Counted from the first letter of the stretch, positions 45,909 through 54,935 are shown. The stretch is 64,000 nt of DNA from Polaromonas sp. A23 (GCF_002001015.1 NZ_MUNO01000022.1:124001-188000), one strand, 5' to 3'. The notes: generated from the sequence alone by a model not told the origin. Program-made: numbers and translations.

Positions 45909-47411
45909 TCAGCGGCCCAGCCGCTGTTCAAGTTCACGCAGGACCGGGCCGATGTTGGCGCCCACTCTGATCTGCGGATTGGAGAACCCATCCGCCTTGC
46001 CGGCATCAATCTCACGCTGCTTGATCACCGGAACGGCACTGGCAAAAGCCTGCTCGAAGGAATGGGTGCTTTTCAGTTGCTCGTCAAACATGGCGCGGCC
46101 GAAAAAAGTCAGCTCAGACAACTGGCCGCAACCGTAGGACGTGTGGGTGGCGTCCGCCGCCGTCATGACCAGGGTGTCATCGCCGGCCAGTGCATCGATC
46201 CAGCCACCCGAGTAGCAGGCCGAGACGGCAATCACGCGGTTTCGGATGCCAGCCTTGTCCAGGGCTTCGCGCAGCTCGACCGGGCTCAGGGGCGCCACGT
46301 CCAGCGGCCAGTGCGAGGCCGCGAGCTTGAAGTCACGGGCACCGTGCGAGGTCAGGTAGACCACCAGCACATCGTTGTCCTTGTCCATGTGCCGGGCCAA
46401 CGCCTCGATGGCGCGCTGCAGGTTCAAGGGGGTTGCCCAAGGGTGGGTTTGAACAGTGCCAGCGTGATTCAACAAATGAACCACGCGGCCGGCGGCATCA
46501 AACCGATCTGTCAGCACCTGGTTGACCAGGGTGCTCTCGCGCAGAAAAACGTCTTCCGCCGCATACGGCGCAAACACCAGGCCATACACGTCGGTCACTC
46601 CGGGGCGCTGCGGGGCTATGCCGGCAACCGTGCGCTGCCACAGCGCCTGCTGCCCTTCCATGGTTTCCTGGCTCAGGCTCAGGCGGGGCCGGCTGTCTTC
46701 CGCGCCAGCCTGGCTGGCGTAGTCCTTTTCCCAGGTGCGAGCCTCGAATTGCCAGGCAGTCAGGCCTGTGGTTGCCAGCAAGACCAGCGCGAATACTGCA
46801 GTCCGCCAGGTCCATCCGGCGAAACGCACGATGAGGAAAAGGCTCACACCAAGCGCCCAAACTGTCACCACCAGATAGAAAGCCCAGTAAACCCAAGGTG
46901 CGGAAAACACAGTCGCCTTGATCCAGCCATGGGCAATCGCAGCGACCACACCCTGGGCCACCAGCACATTGGGCAGCGCCGCCGCCAGCCACAGCGTAAA
47001 AAAGGCGGCCACACCGCGAGGCGGTTGATCATCGGGAATCGATTCACCCGCTTCAGGGGTGGACACAACTATCAGTGCGGGAAAGGTCCACCACGCCAGA
47101 CCGATTCCCAACCCGGTGGTCCACCACGTCGACAACCAGGCCTGCAGGTTAAAGACCGCAGGACCTGCAACTTCCAGCCGCATCAACGCAACTTCCGTTG
47201 CAGCGACCAGAACCGCAATGGCCAACACCTGCAACGGCGTTGGCGTTTTTCCCGCTACGCGGACAGGCAGGAAAAATGCAGCGCGCAGCCCCTCCGCTAT
47301 CCAGCGTGATGTGCTCAGCCATCCAGCAGGATCCGGACGGCCGCGGTCAGCCGGGTTCAGCAACGGTTCCGGAATACCAGGCAGGGTGTGTTGAACTTGG
47401 GAGTCATGCAT
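45909..47411 (-). CDS. Membrane protein with C13 (caspase-like) peptidase domain
   Basis: The protein has 500 residues. Five membrane helices lie between about 55 and 240, and a C-terminal peptidase C13-type domain follows. The catalytic dyad is H356 in YLTSHGARDF and C399 in AVSACYSGGW, the same arrangement as legumain/GPI8-like clan CD peptidases. The domain would face the periplasm or cytoplasm depending on topology; five helices leave it opposite to the N-terminus. Substrate unknown. Confidence 0.88.
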   Translation of the reverse strand: MHDSQVQHTLPGIPEPLLNPADRGRPDPAGWLSTSRWIAEGLRAAFFLPVRVAGKTPTPLQVLAIAVLVAATEVALMRLEVAGPAVFNLQAWLSTWWTTGLGIGLAWWTFPALIVVSTPEAGESIPDDQPPRGVAAFFTLWLAAALPNVLVAQGVVAAIAHGWIKATVFSAPWVYWAFYLVVTVWALGVSLFLIVRFAGWTWRTAVFALVLLATTGLTAWQFEARTWEKDYASQAGAEDSRPRLSLSQETMEGQQALWQRTVAGIAPQRPGVTDVYGLVFAPYAAEDVFLRESTLVNQVLTDRFDAAGRVVHLLNHAGTVQTHPWATPLNLQRAIEALARHMDKDNDVLVVYLTSHGARDFKLAASHWPLDVAPLSPVELREALDKAGIRNRVIAVSACYSGGWIDALAGDDTLVMTAADATHTSYGCGQLSELTFFGRAMFDEQLKSTHSFEQAFASAVPVIKQREIDAGKADGFSNPQIRVGANIGPVLRELEQRLGR

Positions 47412-47434
47412 GGCGGCATCATGCCACGGCAGAT

Positions 47435-48352
47435 TCAGGGCTCCGTGTCCGCCTTGCGGGGTTTGGGGCCAGCCAGTTCAGGTGCCAACTTGAGCCGCTG
47501 CGCATTGGCGTAACAAACGAAGCGCTTGTTCGTCGCGCGGCCGATGGCGCACAACCCGACCGCCTGCGCCACTTGGTGACCCATCTGCGTGATACCGCTG
47601 CGCGACACGACGATCGGCACATTCATCTGCGCCGATTTGATGATCATTTCGCTGGTGAGACGGCCGGTGGTGTAGAACACCTTCTCCGCTTCGCGCACCG
47701 ACGGTTTTTCCTGCATCCACATCCAGCCTGCGATGGTGTCGATTGCGTTGTGGCGCCCCACGTCTTCCACAAACAGCAGTAATTCAGGCTCTCCGGCTGT
47801 TTTCGCAAAAAGAGCGCAAGCGTGCACAGAACCCGCCGATTTGTAGGTGGTCTCTTTCAGGCGGATGGTATTGATAAGCCCGTAAAGCTGCCCCTGGGTG
47901 ATGTGAGCGTCGGGCGGCAAGACGATCTGGTCCACCTCGTCCATCAGGCCGCCAAACACGCTGCCTTGTCCGCAACCGGTGGTCACCACCCGCTTGGCTG
48001 TTTTTTCCTCGATGTCCTCGATACCGTGGCGCGTCTTGACAGCGGCGGCGCCCACATCCCAGTCGACGGTGATGGACTCGATGTCATGCGCGTTAGCGAC
48101 CAGGCGCTGGTTGCGCAAGTAACCCAGCACAAGCAGCTCGGGGTGGGCGCCCAGCGTCATCAGGGTGACCAGTTCGCGTTTATCCACATACACCGTCAAG
48201 GCACGTTCTGCGGGAATGGACACCTTCTGCTGCTCACCGTATTCATTGACGGTGTCAATTTCACAGGTCAGCGGCGCCTGCGCAAGCGTCAACCTGGGTA
48301 GGGGCAAAAGAGTTGACGTTGGGGTTGTCGAAGGGTTTGTCGGCGAAGGCAT
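47435..48352 (-). CDS. fdhD: Formate dehydrogenase sulfurtransferase FdhD
   Basis: The protein has 305 residues. FdhD passes sulfur from IscS to the Mo-bis-PGD cofactor of formate dehydrogenases. The active-site loop TTGCGQGSVFGG (about 130-141) keeps the first cysteine; the second cysteine of the E. coli CxxC is replaced. Cofactor-binding motifs VEDVGRHNAID (about 218-228) and VSRSGITQMG are present. It is the last gene of the formate dehydrogenase locus but is separated from it by a terminator, so it may have its own promoter. Confidence 0.95.
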   Translation of the reverse strand: MPSPTNPSTTPTSTLLPLPRLTLAQAPLTCEIDTVNEYGEQQKVSIPAERALTVYVDKRELVTLMTLGAHPELLVLGYLRNQRLVANAHDIESITVDWDVGAAAVKTRHGIEDIEEKTAKRVVTTGCGQGSVFGGLMDEVDQIVLPPDAHITQGQLYGLINTIRLKETTYKSAGSVHACALFAKTAGEPELLLFVEDVGRHNAIDTIAGWMWMQEKPSVREAEKVFYTTGRLTSEMIIKSAQMNVPIVVSRSGITQMGHQVAQAVGLCAIGRATNKRFVCYANAQRLKLAPELAGPKPRKADTEP

Positions 48353-48368
48353 GGCTGGAGGCTACAAC

Positions 48369-48396
48369 AAAAAAGCCGGCTCCAAGGAGCCGGCTT
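48369..48396 (-). terminator. Rho-independent terminator at the end of the formate dehydrogenase operon
   Basis: The stem AAGCCGGCTCC / GGAGCCGGCTT, loop of about 3 nt (48373-48396), is followed on the minus strand by five to six T residues. It lies 18 nt after the stop of the small exported protein gene and just before fdhD. Confidence 0.88.
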
Positions 48397-48414
48397 GTTG
48401 AGAGGGACGCGCTC

Positions 48415-48801
48415 TCAGGGTTTTTTGGCGGGGTTAACCACCGCATCCGGCTGCTTGGTACTGGGCGGGCTGGTGGCCGTCGCGGCAGGCGAATGAGCTC
48501 CTGCCGCCTCGATGGGCTTGGCTTGCGGTGGGACATAGGCAAACGGCCCCGGCTCTGCGCAGGCAGGCGCTGCCGCTGCAGGCTTGGTTTCTTTTCCCGC
48601 AGCCTTGGCTGTTTTGTAGTAACTGGCAGCCACCTTGTCTTGCGCCTTGCACAGCTGGTAGCCCTCGACCTTGCCGGTCCAAGCAGCCTTGGCAGCCGTC
48701 TCCGCAGCCTTTGCTTTGGCTTCGTCACTCAGTGCGGGGAGTTTGGCCAGAGCCATCGATGAGGCTGCTGCCAGCAAGCCCGCGAATAAAAGTTTCTTCA
48801 T
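48415..48801 (-). CDS. Small exported protein of the formate dehydrogenase operon
   Basis: The protein has 128 residues. A signal peptide (MKKLLFAGLLAAASSMALA) precedes a helical segment with two cysteines (LCKAQ and APACAEPG) and a Pro/Ala/Lys-rich tail. No family is recognised. It starts 14 nt after the cytochrome subunit's stop and is the last gene before the operon terminator. A role in enzyme assembly or periplasmic stabilisation is inference only. Confidence 0.75.
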   Translation of the reverse strand: MKKLLFAGLLAAASSMALAKLPALSDEAKAKAAETAAKAAWTGKVEGYQLCKAQDKVAASYYKTAKAAGKETKPAAAAPACAEPGPFAYVPPQAKPIEAAGAHSPAATATSPPSTKQPDAVVNPAKKP

Positions 48802-48815
48802 ACGAAAGCTCCTCG

Positions 48816-50012
48816 TTATGCCTGTACGGTCTGGCTGGGCTGCGCGGGCTCGCTACGCTGGGCCGGGATTTTTCCGGCTTTCACATCGTCATACCAGTAT
48901 TCGTGATGCTCCTTCGCCCAGGTCTCGTCCACATAGCCGGTTTTCATGCCGTCGTAGGCGCCTTCCATACCGATGGTGCCAATATAAATATGACCGATGA
49001 ACAGCGCCATCATCAGCACCGTTGCCACCACATGCACCATGTGCGCCACTTGCATGGTGTCGCGTACATAAAGCAGTCCAGGCACCAGTTTGTCGAGTAC
49101 CAGTCCCGAGCCCACCACGATCAGGCCGAGGAAAAACACGCCGCCCCAGAACAGGAATTTTTCGCCCGCATTGAAACGGTGCGATGGCACTTCCTTGCCG
49201 GACAGCAGGCCACCGCCCTTGAGCAGCCAGCCGATGTCACCACGGCTGGGCAGGTTGTCGCGGACAAAAGTGAAAAACACAATCACAAGCGACACCGCAA
49301 ACAGCGGGCCGGCAAAGTTGTGCATGGTCTTGAGCACATAAGTCAGCCAGCCGAACAGGGTGGTTCCGATCACCGGCAACAGGAAGAACTTGCCGAAGGC
49401 CATGACGACGCCGGAGATGGCCAGAATGCAGAACGCAATCGCATTGGACCAGTGCGCCGAGCGCTCGAAGGGTGTGAACCGTTCAATCTTGCGGCCGGTT
49501 TCGGCGCCGTGCAGATTGATGCGACCCTTGCCGAAATAAAACAGGGCAATGGCACCGATCACGATCAGCAGCAGCGAACCGCCGTAGGGAATAAGCCAGT
49601 TGTTGCGCACCTGCCGCCAGGCTTCACCGGCATTGGTCAACCGCGAGCCGGGGTATTGCACAAAGGGCTGGATCAGGTTGCCGGCTTCGGGCGCCTCGCT
49701 TTTGGGCAGGCTGCTGTAGCCTGTCACGCCGGTGCCGACCTGGCGCCACATGGGCGCGTTATTGCCGGGCTGAACCTTGGCGCGTTCACCGTTGGTCTGT
49801 TCGGCGTACTTGGGATCAGCACTCGCTTCGGGTTTGACCTCGAAGATATTGGCGCTCTGGATACCGCCCGCAGGTGCGGCTATGGCCGGTGCAACTGCTG
49901 CAGGCGGCGCAACCGGCGCAACCGGCGCGGCGGCAGACTGCGCCAGAACTCCAGCAGACCAGCCAGACGCCGCGAAAAATATTGCTGCCAGAACTCGCGA
50001 TGGGCCTTGCAT
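48816..50012 (-). CDS. fdhC: Formate dehydrogenase cytochrome b subunit
   Basis: The protein has 398 residues. A signal-like N-terminus and an alanine/proline-rich linker precede a periplasmic segment (about 50-130), then four to five helices of the FdnI/NarI-type fold. Heme-ligand histidines fall in FERSAHWSNAIAFC, TMHNFAGPLFAV and MVHVVATVLMMALFIGHIYIG. The subunit anchors the enzyme and passes electrons to quinone. It is 10 nt downstream of the small lipoprotein gene. Confidence 0.93.
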   Translation of the reverse strand: MQGPSRVLAAIFFAASGWSAGVLAQSAAAPVAPVAPPAAVAPAIAAPAGGIQSANIFEVKPEASADPKYAEQTNGERAKVQPGNNAPMWRQVGTGVTGYSSLPKSEAPEAGNLIQPFVQYPGSRLTNAGEAWRQVRNNWLIPYGGSLLLIVIGAIALFYFGKGRINLHGAETGRKIERFTPFERSAHWSNAIAFCILAISGVVMAFGKFFLLPVIGTTLFGWLTYVLKTMHNFAGPLFAVSLVIVFFTFVRDNLPSRGDIGWLLKGGGLLSGKEVPSHRFNAGEKFLFWGGVFFLGLIVVGSGLVLDKLVPGLLYVRDTMQVAHMVHVVATVLMMALFIGHIYIGTIGMEGAYDGMKTGYVDETWAKEHHEYWYDDVKAGKIPAQRSEPAQPSQTVQA

Positions 50013-50022
50013 GTGAACTCCC

Positions 50023-50244
50023 CTACTTCACGCGGTTGTATTCGTTCTGGCCGGTCTGTGCGCGGGTCTTGAGCTGCTGCTCCCAGGCGGCCTTGTCGCC
50101 GGCTTTCCAGCCCGGGGCGTTGTACGCGTTGCTGGTGCCCTGGAACGCGGGAACGTCGCTTCTGATGCCAGCGGCGGTCTGCGGCTTTTCGCCGCAGGCG
50201 GCAAGCACCATGGCGATAACGGTGAGCAATGCAAGGCGCATCAT
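50023..50244 (-). CDS. Small lipoprotein in the formate dehydrogenase operon
   Basis: The protein has 73 residues. A lipoprotein signal (MMRLALLTVIAMVLAAC, cysteine at residue 17) precedes a short polar part with WKAGDKAAWEQQL and an N-Y-N-R-V-K end. It overlaps the Fe-S subunit gene by 4 nt (ATGA), so it is translated with it. I do not recognise the family, but a gene of this size here is presumably an enzyme-associated factor. Confidence 0.75.
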   Translation of the reverse strand: MMRLALLTVIAMVLAACGEKPQTAAGIRSDVPAFQGTSNAYNAPGWKAGDKAAWEQQLKTRAQTGQNEYNRVK

Positions 50245-50864
50245 GATTTGACTCCGTTGGCGGGAGGTTGGCCCGCCTGCTTGGACCCGTAAGCTGTACC
50301 CCAGCCCCAGACTTCAGCACCCTTGCCGCGCTGCACCACGCGATTGCGGAAGATGTCTGCGACAACATCGCCGTCACCTGCGATCAGCGCCTTGGTTGAA
50401 CACTGCTCGGCGCAGGCCGGCAGCTTGCCTTCGGCCAGGCGATTGCGGCCATATTTCTCGAACTCGGCCTGGCTGCCGTTAGCTTCAGGACCACCGGCAC
50501 AGAAGGTGCATTTGTCCATCTTGCCGCGCACCCCGAAAGTGCCCTGCGACGGAAATTGCGGCGCGCCAAACGGACAGGCGTAGGAGCAGTAACCGCAGCC
50601 AATGCAGACATCCTTGTCATGCAGTACGACGCCTTCATCGGTGCGGTAAAAGCAGTTGACGGGACAAACAGCCATGCACGGTGCGTCGCTGCAATGCATA
50701 CAAGCGACGGAAATTGATTTTTCACCGGGCACACCATCGTTGAGTGTGACCACCCGGCGGCGATTGACCCCCCACGGGACTTCGTTTTCATTCTTGCAGG
50801 CGGTGACGCAACCGTTGCACTCGATGCAACGCTCGGCGTCACAGACAAATTTCATACGTGCCAT
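50241..50864 (-). CDS. fdhB: Formate dehydrogenase iron-sulfur subunit
   Basis: The protein has 207 residues and four 4Fe-4S clusters, with cysteine groups CDAERCIECNGCVTAC (about 8-23), MHCSDAPCMAVCPVN, CIGCGYCSYACPFG and CTFCAGG ... CAEQCSTKALIAG. It carries electrons from the Mo subunit to the cytochrome. It has no C-terminal membrane helix of the FdnH type. The stop-to-start gap to fdhA is 2 nt. Confidence 0.95.
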   Translation of the reverse strand: MARMKFVCDAERCIECNGCVTACKNENEVPWGVNRRRVVTLNDGVPGEKSISVACMHCSDAPCMAVCPVNCFYRTDEGVVLHDKDVCIGCGYCSYACPFGAPQFPSQGTFGVRGKMDKCTFCAGGPEANGSQAEFEKYGRNRLAEGKLPACAEQCSTKALIAGDGDVVADIFRNRVVQRGKGAEVWGWGTAYGSKQAGQPPANGVKS

Positions 50865-50866
50865 GG

Positions 50867-53842
50867 TTATGCCCTCTCCACATTACATACGGTCGTCTTG
50901 GTCTCTTGCATCATCGTCACGCTGTCGTAGCCGTAAGTCGTCGCAGTGTTGATGGCCTCGCCGCGCACCACCGGCGCAGCCCCGTTCGGGTAATACGCCA
51001 GCATGTCCGCGCCCTGCCAGCGACCCGAGAAGTGGAAGGGCAGGAAGACGGTGTCCGGACCCACACGTTCCGTCACCAGGGCCTGGACGTTGATGCGCGC
51101 TCCAGTCGGGGTGCTGACCCAGGCCCGCTCGCCATTGCGTATGCCCTTTTCGGCGGCGACTTTGGGATTGATCTCGATGAACATCTCCTGCTGCAACTCG
51201 GCCAGCCACGGATTGGAGCGGGTTTCCTCGCCACCGCCCTCGTACTCCACGAGCCGGCCCGAAGTCATGATCAGCGGGAATTTTTCGTGAACCTTGTCCG
51301 CAATGTTTTTCTGCTGGATGGTTTTGTACAGCGTCGGCAAGCGCCAGAAGGCCTTCTTGTCGTCATGTGTCGGGTACTTGGCCATGAGGTCGGGACGGTT
51401 GCCGTACAGCGGCTCGCGGTGCTGCGGAATGGCGTCGGGGAAATTCCAGACCAGCGCGCGGGCTTTTGCATTGCCAAACGGGTGGCAACCATGGTTTTTC
51501 ATGGCCACCCGGATGATGCCGCCCGACGAGTCGGTCTTCCAGTTCTTGCCTTCAGCGGCTGTCTTTTCGGCGTCGGTCAGTTCGTCCCACCAGCCCAGTT
51601 TTTTCACAAGCAGGTGATCAAACTCAGGGTAGCCTGTCTGGATATCCGCTCCCTTGGAATGGGAGCCGTCTTCTGCCAGCAGGTTTTTGCCTTCGCGTTC
51701 AACACCAAAGTTTGCGCGGAAATTTCCGCCGCCTTCCATCACGTGTTTGGACGTGTCGTAGAGATTGGGTGAGCCGGGGTGCTTCATCTCGGGGGTGCCG
51801 TAACACGGCCATGGCAGGCCAAAGTAGTCACCCGTGGTGTCGTAGCCGGTTTCCTTGTCCTTGCCGCCTTTTGATTTCAGCGTCTTGACATCGAACAGAT
51901 GCATGTTGCGCATGTGCGCCTTCAGACGCTCCGGGCTTTGTCCGGTGTAGCCGATGGTCCAGACCGACTTGTTGATCTCGCGCAGGATGTCTTCCGGCAC
52001 GGGCTCGTCCATGCCCTTGACCTTTTGCATCTTGTAGTTCTTCGACAGCTCTTTGGCGAACCCGAGTTTTTCCGCCAGCTGATGCATGATCATGTGGTCG
52101 CTGCGGCTTTCCCACAGCGGCTCGATGACTTTTTCACGCCACTGAAGAGAACGGTTGGAGGCGGTCACGGAGCCGCTGGTCTCGAACTGGGTCGCCGCCG
52201 GCAGCAAGTACACCGCCCGATTGGGGTTGAGGTCTTCGGCCTTGCCGGGCATGGCGGCCATGGCGGCTGTGGCCGAGGGATACGGATCAATCACCACCAG
52301 GAGGTCGAGCTTGTCCATCGCGCGTTTCATCTCCAGTCCGCGGGTCTGGGAGTTGGGCGCATGACCCCAGAAGACCACGCCCCGAAGGTTGGACTCCTGG
52401 TCGATGAATTCGTTTTTCTCCATCACGCCGTCAATCCAGCGCGACACCGTGATGCCGGGCTTGCCCATCATGGCGGGTGATGCGTAGCGGCCCTTGATCC
52501 AGTCAAAGTCCACGCCCCAGGTCTTGGCAAAATGTTTCCACGAGCCTTCGGCGAGGCCGTAGTAACCGGGCAGCGAGTCCGGGTTGGGGCCGACGTCGGT
52601 CGCGCCCTGCACGTTGTCATGACCACGGAAGATGTTGGTGCCACCGCCGGAAACACCGACGTTGCCCAGGGCCAATTGCAGAATGCAGGACGCACGCACC
52701 ATGGCATTACCAATGGTGTGCTGGGTCTGGCCCATGCACCAGACGATGGTGGACGGCCGGTTCTTGGCCATCATCTCGGCAGCCATCAACACGCGGGCTT
52801 CCGGCACGCCGCAGGCTTCTTCCACCTTGTCTGGTGTCCATTTGGCAAGCACATCTTCCTTGACCTTGTCCATGCCGTAGACACGGTCGTTGATGTACTT
52901 GGTGTCTTCCCAGCCGTTCTTGAAGATGTGGTACAGCATGCCGAACAGGAACGGAATGTCCGAGCCGGAGCGGATACGGATGTACTCGTCGGCCTTGGCT
53001 GCGGTACGCGTGAAACGCGGATCGACCACGATCATCTTGCAGCCGGTTTCCTTGGCATGCAGCATGTGCAGCAGGCTCACAGGATGGGCTTCTGCGGCGT
53101 TGGAGCCGATGTACAGGGCGACCTTGCTGTTCTGCATGTCGTTGTACGAATTGGTCATGGCGCCGTAGCCCCAGGTGTTGGCTACGCCGGCCACCGTGGT
53201 GGAGTGGCAGATGCGTGCCTGGTGGTCGCAGTTGTTGCTTCCCCAGAAGCTCACGAACTTGCGCATCAGATAGGCTTGCTCGTTGTTGTGCTTGGAGGAG
53301 CCGACCCAGTAAACCGAATCAGGGCCGCTCGTCTTGCGCAAATCCTGCATGCGAGCCGTGATCTCATTGAGCGCGGTATCCCAGCTGATGCGCTCGTACT
53401 TGCCGTTCACGAGTTTCATCGGATACCGCAACCGGTATTCACCATGGCCGTGTTCGCGAAGCGCGGCGCCCTTGGCGCAATGGGCACCGAGGTTGATGGG
53501 CGAATCGAACACCGGCTCCTGCCGCACCCAGACGCCGTTTTCAACCACGGCATCAACAGCACAGCCAACGGAGCAGTGGGTACAAACGGTGCGTTTGACT
53601 TCAATTTTCCCGGTGCCATCTCCCGCCCCCGGCGTTGCGGCCTTGGCTTTTTTTACCAGCGTGAGCTGAGTGGCTGCCAGGCCAACACCCACACCCAGAC
53701 CGGAACGCCGCAAAAACGCGCGGCGGTCCATGGTCGGCAAGGCGTTGGAGAGACCGCGCGAAAGGCTCTGTACAAAACGCGCCGAGCCAGCGCGCTGCAA
53801 CGGTTCCGCGTGAATACCGTGGGATTTTTTCGTGAGAAGCAT
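50867..53842 (-). CDS. fdhA: Formate dehydrogenase catalytic (molybdopterin) subunit
   Basis: The protein has 991 residues, with a Tat signal (RRAFLRRSGLG, about 40-50). The first 4Fe-4S cluster is bound by C87, C90, C94 and C122. The molybdenum ligand aligns at C212 in ARICHSTTVAG, so the enzyme uses cysteine and not selenocysteine. It oxidises formate to carbon dioxide in the periplasm. Its neighbours supply the other subunits and the chaperone. No in-frame TGA is found. Confidence 0.97.
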   Translation of the reverse strand: MLLTKKSHGIHAEPLQRAGSARFVQSLSRGLSNALPTMDRRAFLRRSGLGVGVGLAATQLTLVKKAKAATPGAGDGTGKIEVKRTVCTHCSVGCAVDAVVENGVWVRQEPVFDSPINLGAHCAKGAALREHGHGEYRLRYPMKLVNGKYERISWDTALNEITARMQDLRKTSGPDSVYWVGSSKHNNEQAYLMRKFVSFWGSNNCDHQARICHSTTVAGVANTWGYGAMTNSYNDMQNSKVALYIGSNAAEAHPVSLLHMLHAKETGCKMIVVDPRFTRTAAKADEYIRIRSGSDIPFLFGMLYHIFKNGWEDTKYINDRVYGMDKVKEDVLAKWTPDKVEEACGVPEARVLMAAEMMAKNRPSTIVWCMGQTQHTIGNAMVRASCILQLALGNVGVSGGGTNIFRGHDNVQGATDVGPNPDSLPGYYGLAEGSWKHFAKTWGVDFDWIKGRYASPAMMGKPGITVSRWIDGVMEKNEFIDQESNLRGVVFWGHAPNSQTRGLEMKRAMDKLDLLVVIDPYPSATAAMAAMPGKAEDLNPNRAVYLLPAATQFETSGSVTASNRSLQWREKVIEPLWESRSDHMIMHQLAEKLGFAKELSKNYKMQKVKGMDEPVPEDILREINKSVWTIGYTGQSPERLKAHMRNMHLFDVKTLKSKGGKDKETGYDTTGDYFGLPWPCYGTPEMKHPGSPNLYDTSKHVMEGGGNFRANFGVEREGKNLLAEDGSHSKGADIQTGYPEFDHLLVKKLGWWDELTDAEKTAAEGKNWKTDSSGGIIRVAMKNHGCHPFGNAKARALVWNFPDAIPQHREPLYGNRPDLMAKYPTHDDKKAFWRLPTLYKTIQQKNIADKVHEKFPLIMTSGRLVEYEGGGEETRSNPWLAELQQEMFIEINPKVAAEKGIRNGERAWVSTPTGARINVQALVTERVGPDTVFLPFHFSGRWQGADMLAYYPNGAAPVVRGEAINTATTYGYDSVTMMQETKTTVCNVERA

Positions 53843-53875
53843 GGAGCTCTCCGTAGAAGGAAAACGGGGATTGGA

Positions 53876-54082
53876 CTAGATGCGCGTGGTCGAGTAGTAG
53901 CGCTTGACGTGATCCGAGAGGCTGTAGCCACCGCCTTTTTCAGGGGCTGGCTTGGGCTCCTGGAGCGCCACCTCAGGCGCTTGCACGCCGGGCAGTGCGA
54001 CTGCCACGGCGGCAACGGCGCCGGTCGCGGCGGCGCCGAAAAAGAAACCCCGGCGCGAGGGTTTTGGCTGGCTATCTGGCAT
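53876..54082 (-). CDS. Small Tat-signal protein of formate dehydrogenase (FdhX-like)
   Basis: The protein has 68 residues. A twin-arginine signal (SRRGFFFGAAATGAVAAVAV, about 9-28) leads into a short mature part ending YSLSDHVKRYYSTTRI. This is the family called 'formate dehydrogenase region Tat target', found only beside fdhA. The ATG at 54082 has a GGAG site 5-8 nt upstream; the frame extends four codons further. It starts about 200 nt after torD, in a gap with a palindromic site. Confidence 0.9.
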   Translation of the reverse strand: MPDSQPKPSRRGFFFGAAATGAVAAVAVALPGVQAPEVALQEPKPAPEKGGGYSLSDHVKRYYSTTRI

Positions 54083-54254
54083 GGTCGTCTCCAAGAAAGC
54101 TTGCTGCTATGAAGCGGTTTGCATACTTACTAATCGTCGTACTTTACGTCAGACAGTCACAGCCGACAATGCTTTCGTGGGCGCCAACAGGGGGCCTACG
54201 GGAAAACGATAGGGCGTCTTGGATTTATCCGGACGGCAGTCATCCGGAAAAGTG

Positions 54255-54273
54255 TCGCATTCTGAGAATGCGA
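54255..54273. promoter_or_regulatory. Perfect inverted repeat upstream of fdhX-fdhA
   Basis: TCGCATTCTGAGAATGCGA has 9-bp arms around a single G. A direct repeat of ATCCGGA (54227 and 54242) lies beside it, on the fdhX side. It sits about 170 nt before the fdhX start and 11 nt after the torD stop. The form suggests an operator for a LysR-type or other dimeric regulator, but it could also be a hairpin after torD. Confidence 0.55.
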
Positions 54274-54283
54274 GCGGCGCGTC

Positions 54284-54904
54284 TCAGGCCAGCATGTCAA
54301 AACCCTGGGCTTCAACATGGATGAAGGCTTGCGTAAAGCCCGCCACGCTGCGGTAAAAATCCGCCTTCGGGCAAGCCGCGATGGCATCACACAAGGCGCC
54401 AGCCCACGGCTGCAGATGGTGAGCGAAGAACTCGCTTTGCCGTGTCAAATTCGCAACCTCTACATCGTCGCCGGCAATCAGATAACGCATGACTTCGCAA
54501 AGATAGGCGATATGGTCTTCTGTTTCGGCCATGGTTTCATCGCGCGTCAGGCCAAGGCTCTCGAGATCGGTCCGCAAGGCCGCGAGCGGCTTCTCGTTGA
54601 GGAACCCACTCAGGTAGTGGGAGCCGAAAAGGTAAACCTCCGGCCTGCCTACGCCGCCAAACAGCGCATCGTATTCCCTGGCGACGGCCTCCTGGGACAG
54701 CCTGCGCGCGGCACCCACCAGCTCACCCCATGATGCTTCGAGCAGGGCACCGGCAGCTGGTGCCTGTGTGACCGCAACCTTGAGCTTTTCAAACAGTTCG
54801 GCAGAAGGCGGCGCGTAATACAGAGCGAACAACAAGCCATAAATTTCGGCGCGCGCGGTTTCCTCGTCGAGGTCGGAAGATACAAGTGAGGCTTGCAGGG
54901 TCAT
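54284..54904 (-). CDS. TorD/DmsD-family chaperone
   Basis: The protein has 206 residues, all helical. The signature is YGLLFALYYAPPSAELFEKL near the N-terminus, then EYDALFGGVGRPEVYLFGSHYLSGFL (about 78-103), and DHIAYLCEVMRYL (about 130-142). These proteins bind Tat signals and help load Mo cofactor; the likely client is the neighbouring FdhA. Confidence 0.92.
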   Translation of the reverse strand: MTLQASLVSSDLDEETARAEIYGLLFALYYAPPSAELFEKLKVAVTQAPAAGALLEASWGELVGAARRLSQEAVAREYDALFGGVGRPEVYLFGSHYLSGFLNEKPLAALRTDLESLGLTRDETMAETEDHIAYLCEVMRYLIAGDDVEVANLTRQSEFFAHHLQPWAGALCDAIAACPKADFYRSVAGFTQAFIHVEAQGFDMLA

Positions 54905-54935
54905 GGCTTGGAAATCATTGAAAGCATTGAACGTC

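Noticed and set aside
48528-50072. Open frame of 514 codons on the plus strand opposite the cytochrome subunit
   Set aside because: Same cause: antisense shadow. The minus-strand genes are in operon with correct spacing.
52900-53842. Possible selenocysteine (in-frame TGA) in the formate dehydrogenase catalytic subunit
   Set aside because: The frame is uninterrupted and the aligned residue is cysteine (C212).
52532-54112. Open frame of 526 codons on the plus strand opposite fdhA
   Set aside because: Antisense of a clearly coding gene with strong third-position GC bias; no recognisable domain or ribosome site.
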